Part shown: positions 35,051 to 45,948 of the stretch, piece after piece
How positions within the stretch are numbered: the first letter of the stretch is position 1
How the letters are laid out: every line of letters begins with the position of its first letter
Source: Cryptomeria japonica
Lineage: Eukaryota; Streptophyta; Pinopsida; Cupressales; Cupressaceae
NCBI RefSeq assembly: GCF_030272615.1
Contig: NC_081411.1
Location: forward strand, 183,354,977-183,418,976
DNA length: 64,000 nt
Reading direction: 5' to 3'
Notes under the pieces: model-generated
The model's input: only the letters and a program-made list of their open reading frames with translations
Told to the model about the DNA's origin: nothing
Database searches by the model: none
Position numbers and translations under genes: made by a program

Positions 35051-35285
35051 GTAAGTACCACAAATCTCCTTGTATTTTATTGCATTAATTGTTGTCATTA
35101 ATGCATCTTAGGTAGTGCAATAAATGCGTGTTTATGTTAGGAAAATGCGTTTGTGTCCAAAAATGTGAATTTGTGTCTTCTAGGTCAAATCGGCAATTCT
35201 GTGATGAACGTACGTTGTCGATTGGATAAGCTGCTGAGAGGATACACTCAAGCAGGTCCTCTAGGGAAGACTAGGATAAATCAAG

Positions 35286-35500
35286 GCACTTTGTGATGAA
35301 CAGTGAGTGCAAAATATAGTACTTTGTGATGAATAGGGAGTACTAAAATATGAGCAGCACTTTGTGATGAACAGTGAGTGCAAATGTGGGCATCACTTTG
35401 TGATGAACAGGGAATGTCAAACACGTAGTACTTTGTGATGAAAAGGGAGTACCACTAGGATAGAAGCAACACTTTGTGATGAACAATGAGTGTCACTAGG
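35286..35500 (+). repeat. CACTTTGTGATGAACAGTGAGTG minisatellite
   Basis: Six imperfect copies of about 36-40 bp, with cores starting at 35286, 35318, 35357, 35392, 35428 and 35469. The invariant centre is CTTTGTGATGAA. The arms differ but stay complementary in five of six copies. It lies in the proposed intron of the antisense gene. Confidence 0.85.
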
Positions 35501-35529
35501 ACTGAGATGATTGATTTGTGTGATTGCAG

Positions 35530-36089
35530 GAGTATTTGCCTATGCTGAGTCACGAGAGAGATTCCCATCGACTCAAAGATTGCGACCTGAGCTAACAGCC
35601 GAGGAGCGAGCTGCAATCGAGGCTATGGGATTGAGACATGTGTTGTATGTGCCTGAGTTTTGGGTGAACATGGGATTGCTGACTGCACTGGCTAAGAGAT
35701 GGCACTCCGAGACTTGCACTTTTCATTTGTCGATGGGTGAGATGACAGTCACCCTAGAGGATGTATACCGGATCCTGAGGATACCGATCGATGGGGAGCT
35801 GATTCCCTATGATTGAGATGGAGATAGGGAGGCTCTGAGACGAGTATTCTAGGACCCAAGACTAGAGATGAGGGCAGGACATGTGGCATGGGATACCATG
35901 ACATGGACAAGATTAGCACTACCAATAGTGTTGGCAGGAGTTATCAGTGGGTTCCTCTATCCGGATAGGGCGACACGAGGGGTGGTTGTAGAGGACACAG
36001 GGGCCAAGAGAGATGATCTTAGGGTGGGTCCTTCTAGGGCTCAGACTCCATCGAGGCCAGCCAGCTCTGAGGGAGGGAGTTCATCATAG
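35530..36089 (+). pseudogene. Antisense PMD gene of G2, truncated main exon
   Basis: It follows a TTTGTGTGATTGCAG acceptor candidate. One frame reads RERFPSTQRLRPELTAEERA, MGLRHVLYVPEFWVN, LLTALAKRWHSET, FHLSMGEMTVTLEDVYRIL, then TGA (35814), TAG (35850) and VLAGVISGFLYPD, before jumping to a Ser/Pro-rich tail ending at 36087-36089. Against G1, the second half of the PMD is missing, so this copy is shortened as well as interrupted. The GEMTV core is strikingly similar to G1. Strand is opposite to gag, as in G1. The frame relation to exon 1 is uncertain; a one-base slip may exist near the acceptor. Confidence 0.8.
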
Positions 36090-37539
36090 CCGTAGAGGGC
36101 TCTTTATGTATCAGTATTGTACCATTTTTGTATGATGATGTAGACACCTACGGATGATTGTAGCCATATGATTTTGACATCATTATATCATGAAACTTTA
36201 TATATATATATGAGATGATTCATCTTTGCGGCAGCTATATGCATGTGTACCTATGTGATGTATGTTTCGATGTTATGGATGCAAATATGTATATGATGCA
36301 ATGCAATATATATTTTTTTGTTCTTTTATATTTTATATGTATATGCATGATGCAAATGTGAATGTATGTAATGCAGATGAATATGATAATGCAAATGTAA
36401 ATTGTGCTAACAGGTGTTGTGTGCAGGATGTGATGCAGTTGTGATATCTATATGTATGTATGAAATGCTTATATGTGGTAATGCATGTGCAACTACATGA
36501 AATGCAAATGTTTTTGGTGTGTCATTATACTCAATCATGTGATAGCAGGCTACACGGACTCGAGAAGGATGATGGAAGTCAATCAAAAAAGGGGGATGGA
36601 AGACAAAAGATATGAAAGTGAAAGAGCTTCTTGTGCGTTATCATCATTGAGCTTTATTATGGCAAGTAGGTTATGACAATCGAGGCATATGTTCGACCTA
36701 GAAAGTCATTGTACCTATTTGCATGGAGATAAGACAGTCACAAATAAGGAATGCCCCAGTTCACACTAGACTCATAGTGTCCTCATATCCTTGGACAAGT
36801 CATAGCATTACTAAGAGACAATCCACAGACAACAAATACAAATAGATGACGATACCCCATCCTCGCCTTTCTAGTCAAAGACAACCTGGAGATAGAATCT
36901 CTAGTCAAAGACATCCTAGAAAAGCTAAAAGACATGTCACCAAAAGATAACATCAAAAGAAAACCAAGACTCGACACCAACATCCACTGTAGTCCTCAAG
37001 TTTAGTGTCTCTTGTCACTTGTATAAGTCTTATTTGATTGTGGTCACAATGTTTACTTTCACAAAAAGGATAGATAGCACTGAACCATAATGTTGTCTGA
37101 GTCTGTTGAAAGATTTGATTTGTTGAAGCCCATTGTTGCTGCTGTGTCTCATCTGAAACTGACTGAATCCATGAAACTGATACTTTATTGTGGAGAAGAT
37201 GAAACTTTATTGCAGATTTGTGATGCAAATGTTGTTTTATTGCGGATTGTGCACGGATAGACTGAAGGAAGCTGGAAGAAATTGTACTCCTCGAAACATG
37301 TGATGTTCTCAGTTCCACACCCATCACTAGACATAGGATTTGCCTTAGCCATAGATAGGAGTTGATTTATTATGGATGGAAAGGGAGGTGAAAAGGGAGG
37401 TTTATTATGAATGGCTAACCAATCTTGGGTAGATCAATAACAAGCCATGATGGGAATGGGTAAGTTTATTATCAATGAATAGGTTGTCAGTGTGTGCAAA
37501 GTGAAAGGATGAAAGTGAATCCTGAAGAAGGGAGGAGCA
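36090..37539. other. G2 3' region, no gene seen
   Basis: 36180-36480 is rich in ATGTATATGATGCAAATG-like phrases. 36880-36930 has a short duplication of CTAGTCAAAGACA. Minus-strand frames at 36783-37327 lack any recognisable domain or support. Confidence 0.4.
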
Positions 37540-37553
37540 ATGTCTCTACGCAT

Positions 37554-37700
37554 GGCGCTGGTGACCCAGTTTTCACCATGGTACTTGCCCAGGGCGCCAC
37601 CAAAGTGGTTTTCACCATTAGACGAAATGTTTTTCTTTACTTTTTTTGATTTTTCAATGTTTTTTGTGTCACAAGGTGCCTGTTTGCCAGGTTTTCACCA
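37554..37700 (-). ncRNA. Three GGTGAAAAC-hairpin motifs after the pol remnant of G2
   Basis: On the minus strand each copy reads TGGTGAAAAC, then a 4-bp stem, a 4-5 nt loop, the complementary stem, and GCRCC. Copies are at 37700-37675 (CCTG/CAGG), 37617-37593 (CCAC/GTGG) and 37578-37554 (CTGG/CCAG). The stems differ in sequence but remain paired. G1 has one copy at 25195-25219 (CCTG/CAGG). This is a candidate structured RNA element of the transposon; its role is unknown. Confidence 0.5.
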
Positions 37701-37920
37701 AGTAACGATTTTTTTTTGTTTTATAATTTTTTTTGTATTTTTGAAATTTTTTGAATTTTTTTTTTTGTACTTTTGAAATTTTTTATTTTTTTGTATTTTT
37801 GAAATTTTTTATTTTTTTGTATTTTTGAAATTAGGATATTCCAAAGAGCTATATGTAAAACTTGCAAAGGTGCATGTTGGTTATAGGATCCTCCAAAGGT
37901 TCACCTTTTGTAGTTGAGAG
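37701..37920. repeat. T-rich simple repeat
   Basis: Repeated TTTTTTGTATTTTTGAAATT units at about 37730-37830, then unique sequence. No gene. Confidence 0.7.
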
Positions 37921-38433
37921 CTAATATGCATCGGATCCATAGGCTGTTGTGATGATGTAAGGACCAAGCCAGTTTGATTCAAACTTGCCCTTCTTCTCTC
38001 TGTCTTGCTGATTTTTGGGGTTTTCTCTGAGAATCAAATCACCTACCTCAAATGTGTGAGGCTTTACCTTGTGATTGTAGTTGCATTGTTCCTTGACTGA
38101 ATGATGTGTAGCTTGATTGAATGTCTTCCTCGATGAAGGAACTGAGATAGAATTACTAGTATGTGGACTACACAAGCCCGTATGCGTGCCACCTAAAGAA
38201 GTTTGGGCATCCTTGATAACAAAGTCCTTTGAGGAAGTTCCATTAAAGGTCCATGATGTATCGCTAAAAGGGGATGGATGTGTGGAACAAGTGGATGAGT
38301 TATGAAGGCTTATAATTGTGAAAAGAAGTGAAAGTAGGATAGCATGATGGAGACTTAGGATCAACAAGTATGCTTTTTGACTTGCAATTGCAAAACTTTT
38401 GCCCCCAGTTATTTTGATATTAGGGGAGATCAA
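37921..38433 (-). pseudogene. G2 integrase C-terminal scrap behind foreign sequence
   Basis: The last 55 residues are CNYNHKVKPHTFEVGDLILR through GKFESNWLGPYIITTAYGSD, matching the end of the G1 integrase (NHKVIPRNFKVGDLVL, FEPNWLGPYVI). The preceding 110 residues are Ser/His/Leu-rich and match no pol domain. They join this scrap directly to the PR-RT spacer in another frame. This marks the deletion or replacement point where RT, RNase H and the integrase core should be. Confidence 0.75.
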
Positions 38434-38987
38434 CTCTTGTCTTTTTCTTTCATAGGATTTTTATCCTTGACTTTGATTTTTGCAGAGTCCAATAGCTTTA
38501 GATTTTGATTTGGACTAAAGGACTTTTCTTTATTTTTGACTTTTAGGTTTTTCTTTTCAAAGCTTGATTTTTGATCCCCAATGAGTGAGGGCTTTTGTGA
38601 TTCTTGTTGATCCAAGTCTGGAAGTGGAGTGGCAATGGAATGAGTGGATGATATGGTAAGGCTATGTGAGTTCTCAAGAGGGCTCGCAATACGTTTAATA
38701 GATTCTTCGCTGGAACCACTCTTAGGACTATTGATATCAAGAGTTGCTTGCACCACTAGAGGAGATTTGCATTCAGACTTAGTAGACACAACACTAGGTG
38801 GTTCATACCCAATTCCTTGGTATTGCAAATTGTTTGTAGATTGTTCTTGTTGACAAAATGTGTTAGGAGATAGTGGGAGTTGGTCAACATGAAATATATA
38901 CTCACCACATCCTAGGTCTTTAACCTTGAATTTTTCTTTGAGCTCTGTTTGCTTTGATGTAGAAGCTTTCAATGATTCTGGATCCAC
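38430..38987 (-). pseudogene. G2 spacer with G-patch-like remnant
   Basis: Same frame as the protease, after a stop at 39045-39047. It contains LQYQGIGYEPPSVV, a short Gly-patterned piece like the spacer of G1. The rest is Ser/Lys-rich, charged and low in complexity, ending NPMKEKDKS. No enzyme signature. Confidence 0.6.
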
Positions 38988-39044
38988 ATATGCTGAAGAT
39001 GGAACAGCTTCTTGATTAGCTAGAATTGTTATTTCTAATCTAGG

Positions 39045-41965
39045 TCACAGATTGTTGCAATATATGAATGGATTTGGGTCAGCATTAACTATTATTTCAA
39101 CTCCATTGTGAGGAAACTTAATGCATTGGTGATATTTAGACGGGACTGCCCTCATTTCATGAATCCAAGGACGTCCTAGCAATATGTTATAAGTGAGATC
39201 TAGATCCAAGACTTGACAAACCACATCCTTTGTAACTGGCCCAACTCTGAGAGGCAAGGTGACTATGCCCTTGGACGAACGTTCTTCATCATCATATGCC
39301 TTGATGGTGATTTGATTTGTAGAATTCATAGCTTTGTCAGAATATCCCAATTGTTTAATAGTGCTCAATGTATAAATGTTCAGACTTGCTCCTCCATCTA
39401 TCAGGACTCGTTTTATTTGATTTTTGTGTATGCAGGCTTTGATGTGTAGTGATGCATTATGTGGCTGACTTACGGAGGCGTCATCGGCTTCAGTGAAAGT
39501 AAGGGAGTGTGGAATGGAAAGGTATCCCACCATGGCTTGAAACTGGTCCACATTCAGATCAGTAGGAATGGCGGTGTCTCTCAAGATTTTGTCAAGAATA
39601 GCTTTATGTGCGGGGGATTTGCGTAAGAGCTCAAGGATGGAGATCAGCGTGGGTGTCTTCCCTAATCGTTCTACAAGGTCGTACTCAGGTTTGGTTGATG
39701 AAGAAGCAGTGTTTTTAGTTGGAGCACCTTGCAAAGTGATTTTTCCTCGACGAGTTGTGACATGAAATTTAGAGGTAGGTTCGGAAGAAGATCCAACACC
39801 TTTTAGGACAATCTTGGGTCTCTGGGTAGAATTCTCAGGTGTTTTGTCCTTGATGATAATGGTAGAGACATAATTGTCCATCGAGATGTGATTGATAGTT
39901 GAATCATAGTTATAGGATGCTCTGGTATAGTTGGTTTGATCATCTGTGACTTTAGTTTTTCCTTTGTCATATTTTGGGAATGGTTCCTTAAACATCTCAT
40001 GTTTTTTATTGGATGAGTGCCCTTCAATCTCAATGTCACCCCTATCAATGAGATCTTGTATGATGTTCTTCAGTCGGTGACAATTTCCTGTCTTTTGACC
40101 CTTGCTCTTATGAAATTCACAATACTCATCATCATTCCACCAATTTGGTTTAACCTTTGGTTCATATGGAGGAAAATCTGGAACTGTGATTACCTTGTTT
40201 GCCACTAGCTTCTTGAAGACTGACTCAAGTGGTTCTCCCAATGGGGTGTACTTCCTTCGTGATCTGGAAGTTGTTTGAGTATTCACTTGATTGTTTGTAG
40301 AACTTGATCCAGAAAAAATGAATTTGGGTCGCACTGTATTGGCATCAACAACACCATCATTTACTGTGTTCTTGTTTTTATTCCAAAATCTTGGCTTGTC
40401 TTTTCCTTTAAAGTCATCTTTGTTTTCCTTGAATATCTTAATGACTCCTTGTTCAATTAGGACCTTCTCTGTTGCTAAGCCTTTTTCAATGACGTCCTTG
40501 AAGGTGGACAAACAAGCTTTCCTTAGATCATAGCCAATGTCTTTGTTAACATTCTGGGTGAACATTTCTACCATTTGTTTTTGTGGAATTTCACAAGAGC
40601 ATCTGCTGGCTAGATTTCTCCATCTTTGTAAGAATGATGCAAAAGATTCTCCCTCTTTTTGCTTGGTGTTGCACAAAGTAGTAACTGATGTGTCTGTCTC
40701 TATGTTGTAGGAGAAATGTTGGATAAATGCCTCTGCTAGATCACCCCATGACTTAATACCAGGTGGGAGTTGGAGAACCATTCCATAGCTTGATCACCTA
40801 AGCTTTGTGGGAATAATCTCATCAAATATGTCTCTTCTACTGCTACCTCAATGCAAGCTGTGAAAATTTGTCTTATGTGTGCCTTAGGATCCCCTTTTCC
40901 TCTATACTTATCAAATTTAGGTGTCACAAAGTGTGTAAGAAAAGGAGGCATTGGAATGCTTTTGTCAAATGGATAAGGACATATGTCTCTCATTGTGTAT
41001 GTTGACTTTGGTGTATTTATGTCTTCCATTTTCTTTTGTAAGTCTCTGATTTGTTGCTCCAAATTGCTCTTAGGTGGAGATCGACTTCTTGGACCATATC
41101 CCATGCTTGAGGCACCAATTAGAGGAGGAGCATGTTGCATATATGGATGATATTGATCATACACATGTTCATATGGAGGAGGTCTATAGTGATGATGCGT
41201 ATATGGACCACTTGGTATAGATTCATGTTGAGGAACACCATATCTATTTTTTGCATGTATACCATACTCTACAGGCATGTCATGTTCTAATGTGTTGCCT
41301 CCAAATTTGACACGGGGTTTCCTTGTGTCCAAATTTTGAGCATGGCTTTGAATATCCAATTGCTTTGGTGGTTGATCCTTAGCATTGATATGTGATTGAG
41401 CATATTTCTCTGCATAAGACTTCCATAATGGTTTGCGAAGGTGAGTATCATATGCTTGACCATGTGTATGTGGGACCTCTGGTTTTTGAAACAAAGATGA
41501 TGGTGATTCAGGTACCATATGTGGTCCTCTATTGCCTCCACTATTAGGTCTCCTTTGATCCATGTTGGAGTGAGGTTGTTGCAAAGGTCGATTTTCCATT
41601 ATTTAAGATATGTCAAAATTATGAGGTATCTTGGCTCCACTTTGTGCCATCATTTGTAAGAAGTATTGTCTATCTCTCCTCATTATTTCCTCAACCAATC
41701 GATTGAAATGGGGATCCATAATGGAGTCTTCCACTTATACTGAATGTACTGAAAAGTTGTCCATATCATCATTGTGTGTAGCATTGTTGTTTGTAGTGTC
41801 CATGTTCTCAACATTTGGAATGTTTCTATAGGCATCCATGTTAGGTAATGTAGTATGATCAGAATTGAAAAAGATATCATTGTCATACTCATAAGAACTC
41901 ATGTTTGGGGACTCTTGAGCCTCTTTAGTTTCTCTCCTAGATTTTTGAAGGCGGGTTTCAACCAT
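39045..41965 (-). pseudogene. G2 gag and aspartic protease
   Basis: It starts MVETRLQKSR at 41965. An in-frame stop lies at 41735, and the frame resumes through a His/Pro/Tyr-rich segment, a coiled coil (NLEQQIRDLQKKMEDIN), CPYPFDKSIPMPPF and FDKYRGKGDPKAHIRQ. A one-base shift near 40760 leads into the second open part (40781-39045): GDLAEAFIQHFSYN, ESFASFLQRWRNLASRC and the knuckle CEFHKSKGQKTGNC. The protease follows (RVLIDGGASLNIY, NILLGRPWIHEMRAVPS). It is clearly homologous to the G1 gag-PR, including the D-G-G active site. It would supply particles but no polymerase. Confidence 0.92.
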
Positions 41966-44500
41966 GAACTAGGTATTGACCAAGATGTGTGAGACTAGAT
42001 GAAAATGGAAAAAGTATGGAAGACCAAGGGTTGGATGGAATGTAAATGAATCTGAGGTGTACTTGCAATGTCCAAAATGTAAGACCAAGTATGTATGTAG
42101 TAGAGTAGGTGTGACTTCCAAAGAGAGGATAATTTCTCTTGATGAAGTAAGTTGACCTTGACTCTAAGTAAGACCAAATGAGACCCAAAGGTGATAGACC
42201 TTGATGAGGGACCACTTAGCAAAATGTTGGTGTATGTAGTGTGTTGACAAAGTATAGTGAGGACAAGCAAGTGACCTTTTGACTCAATTTTAGACAAATG
42301 TGAATGTAATGTAAGGTGTAAAGCAATGATGGACTATGTGAGACCCAAAGACAGGTTGAATGCTAAATGAAACCTAGAGAAATGACCTAGGAAGCTCAAG
42401 AATTCCGAAACTGATTGCTCTTGTTTGTTGGATTGTAAAATTTTCCAATTTGTGAAGTTGTTGGTTGTGACCAAATCTGAATGTTTGACTATTTTTCATG
42501 ACAAGAGGACACAATGTTGATGAGGACTCAATGTTTGCAAGTGTTTAGACTCAAAATGACTCCAAGAAAAGTGTGTTGTTTGATGTAAAAATGTTTTGCA
42601 TACACTTGAAGACACAAAAGACACAATGTTTTGCTGTTTGGTCTTGAATGTTTTGAATGTTTAAAATAAGTCAAACACAATTCTTATGGCTGGCCAAGAC
42701 AATAGTTGTTGATCCCACATGGGGTTTTACCCCCGAGGCTACGCTATTCAAAGTGAATACTTAGATGCTTGACCTCACTAGCTCCACCCTCGGCACTTAC
42801 TTCTCGGGTCAGCCAAGCATCAGTCCCCATGAAAACTCCTCGTGGCAAAATTTGTATCTCTTCTAAGAACCGTATGTGTGTGGGCTGCTACCAGAGGTCC
42901 GACCTCCTACCCCAACAACTAGAAGGATTTGGGCTTCTAAAACAAAAAGGTGCTAGTAAGGGCATCTGCTCGTGTGGCCATAAATGCGGCACTTTCAGCT
43001 CTGTAAATACAAAAGGCTCCCATCCGGTAGGGGTTACACCCTACAACTGATCAAATAAATTTGATCAAACGAGTTTATGGGGAGACATAGTGTCGGTATG
43101 AACTAATCAGCACACGTTATCCATAGTTTTCACCATGAATACAGTTGTTTATAGTGGTTCGGAAGAGGTGGGTTTTCCTCGCTACCACTTGGGTCATTCT
43201 CTTCTCACTAGTAGTCCTAATGACCACACGGAAAGACAGACCCTCTAAAGATTAAACAAAAAGAGCCTATTACTCAAGACACAAAAGACAATGATTCAAT
43301 TTTAGTGCACCAATTGAAGTGTTTACTAGTCTATGAAAACAAGGCACACAATAAAAATCCAAAAACCCTTGCCAAGGACCTGCAACAAAGATTTATTAGT
43401 AGTTTGGATTGTTTCAAATGATCACCCCTTCCTGCAAGCACACAAATTAGGTAAATTTTAGATCCAAAAGACTTTGTGAAATAGGGGCCTTCAACAATGC
43501 GTTTTGTTGACCAATTCAAAGATTTGATTCATCATAAAAAAAGACCACCTATAAAATTTCAAGAGATTTCCATAAATGTAACAAAATCCAAAAAATTTGC
43601 TAATTTTCTCCAAAAATTAATTTTTTATGAAAAATCATAAAAAATTCATATAAAATGCAAAATCGATCCAAAAAACCTGAAATTTTTACTAGAGAGTCCT
43701 GATCGTCTTCTAAACCTGCACAAAAAATTTTTTGCAACAAATCCAAGCAGTTTGTGAGATATGAGTAAAATAATGCAAAACCCTAATTTTCAAAGATCTG
43801 ATTTTTGAAGAATAATTTTGCATCAAATTTAAAATCACAAACATCATATCTTGTGTACAATTCTAAGAGATTTCCAAAAATGTAAGAAAATCCAAAAATT
43901 TCACTAATTTGCTCTCAAAAATAATTTTTTATGAAAACTGATAAAAAATTCATATAAATTGACAAAATAATCCAAAAAATCTGAAATTTTTACTAAATCC
44001 TTATAATACTTTTCCTAACCTGCACCAAAAACTTAATATCAAAATTCAAAGCCATTTGTGAGATCTGATCAAAATAACAAAAAACCCTAATTTTAAAGAT
44101 CCGATTTTTAGGGAAATATTTTGCATTAAAATTAAAATCACAAAGAACAGATCCTATGTATAATTATGAGATATTTCCAAAAATGTAAGAAAATTAAAAA
44201 AATTCTCTCATTTTCTCTCAAAATTAATTTTTTATGAAAAATCATAAAAAATTCATAGAAAATGAAACTATACTCCAAAAATTCTGAATTTTGGATTGAG
44301 AGCTCCTGATACTTTCTGCAACCTGCAAAAAAAATTTGGTACAAAATTTCCAAGCCTTTTGTGAGATATGATCGAATCTCTCCAAGATCTTGATTTTGTG
44401 TCCAAAACCCTAGCTGCACAAGATTATTCTCCAAATTGTTTTACAAAACAGCAATATAGGGTTAGAAAAATCTGCAAAAAACATAGATCTAACAAAAATC
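41966..44500 (-). other. G2 leader with about 300-bp tandem repeat
   Basis: From about 43555 to 44430 three diverged copies of a 300-bp AT-rich unit recur, marked by GAGATTTCCAWAAATGTAA at 43563, 43868 and 44167. The stretch 42719-43210 is GC-richer with many short complementary pairs, suggesting structured leader RNA. Open frames at 41958-42297 and 42769-43050 have no domain. Confidence 0.6.
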
Positions 44501-44524
44501 CATGTCCCATGGGACATGCCAAAA
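44501..44524 (-). promoter_or_regulatory. G2 primer-binding site inside a palindrome
   Basis: Minus strand TGGCATGTCCCATGGGAC lies three bases from the 5' LTR end. 44501-44518 is an 18-bp perfect palindrome (CATGTCCCATGGGACATG). TGGC, CCCA and TGGG line up with the G1 site TGGCGCCCACCGTGGGGC, though the exact tRNA match looks eroded. Confidence 0.6.
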
Positions 44525-45291
44525 TGTATATGGTGAAAATAGATAACAATAATAACGATATTGAAAGGCTAAATGAATTCAACCACAAAACCCTAGCCTA
44601 ACAACAACAAAGATCCACCATAACATATGAAGATTACCTAAGACAATGCAAATCAAATTAAATCACAAATATTATACCATCACATGTCCAATAGGATTTG
44701 GATCTCCATTCTTCCTATCTCCATTGATCTTGTTTGATATATTTGCTCTCAGATTTTATGTGCACAAGAGCTCAACAAAGAACCGAATGTGGTTGCAAGT
44801 AGGATCATAGTGTAGTCAATTGATCAAGTAGTTAGGTCATTAGGATGATAATGAAGGAAGTATCATCTTATATAGAAGACACTATATGAAATGGAGGGAT
44901 AAGATTGAGAGGTGTAAAAGGAGGTCGGCTAAGATTAGAGGGTAGGTAAAAGAAATAATAAAATAATGAAAGGGGTAGGTAGTGTATGAATTAAGAGATG
45001 AATGATATATGTCATGGGTAGAAAAGGTTAATGAATTAATTAAATAAATAAAGATTTATTTAATTAATAGAAGAAGTGGGATAATTAAATAAATAAGATA
45101 TTTATTTAATTTAGGAAAAAGATAATTTAAATAAATAAATATATTTATTTAAATAAGAAATAAGGCTAGAAGAGGATAAATGAATTAATTAAATAAATAA
45201 AGATTTATTTAACTAATAGAAGAATTAAGCTTAGATAATTAAATAAATAAAATATTTATTTAATTAGACATGACAATTTTGGGTGTCTACA
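44525..45291 (-). repeat. G2 5' LTR
   Basis: 767 bp, 13 differences from the other copy, with ATAAG following at 45292-45296. The same five AT hairpins lie at about 45033-45266. Confidence 0.95.
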
Positions 45292-45296
45292 ATAAG

Positions 45297-45865
45297 AAAA
45301 ACCACAATAGGGAAAAAACGCATGAAAAGGGTCTAAGTCAACATACATCCAAATAGACTTGCACAATGCTTGATTTAAAAACCATACCCACATACACAAG
45401 AAAATTTTCCCTTTAAATAAAATTAAGCCATTAAATCTCCAAATCAAAAAGGATCAACAAAGGATTCACTTTCATTTAAATACCATACACCCTCTAAAAG
45501 AATAAAAGCAATTCATAGACTAATTAAGCCATCATTTAAAAAAAATATGGATCTTTTCAATTCAAGTCAATTTGACTAAAAACAAGTTTCATTTCTATTC
45601 AAGTTTCTAATTAATGAAAATAACAATAAAATATATTTGAAAACTAAAATCATTATTTAAGTCAAAATGGATCTTTCTAATTAAAAATCATATTGACTAA
45701 ATTTAATTGATGACTATCAATATAAACTTTAATTTCCCAAAGTAAACTGCAGTTATATCCAATCAATCTTTAACATTTAATTCGTATAGTATTGTTAATT
45801 CCAATATATATATATATTCGAAATGTGATAATCCTTTTAAAACTCAAGATTCCACTAAACACCAT

Positions 45866-45948
<83 letters not shown>

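Larger units (their letters stand above)
33879..45291 (-). mobile_element. Gypsy element G2 (minus strand), lacks RT and most of INT
   Basis: LTRs 33879-34645 and 44525-45291 (767 bp each) are flanked by ATAAG (33874-33878, 45292-45296). I count 13 substitutions, about 1.7%. On the minus strand the order is 5' LTR (right), primer site, leader, gag, PR, spacer, a C-terminal integrase scrap, 3' region, polypurine tract, 3' LTR (left). Between the spacer and the integrase scrap nothing encodes RT, RNase H or the integrase core. It must have moved with proteins from a relative. It also carries an antisense (plus-strand) PMD gene. It is nested in D. Confidence 0.95.

Noticed and set aside
35286-35500. 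C/D-box snoRNA cluster suggested by GTGATGA cores
   Set aside because: No D box (CTGA) at a proper distance in the units; the terminal arms belong to each repeat copy.
36783-37327. Two minus-strand frames in the G2 3' region
   Set aside because: No similarity to retroelement proteins that I recognise, and biased composition.
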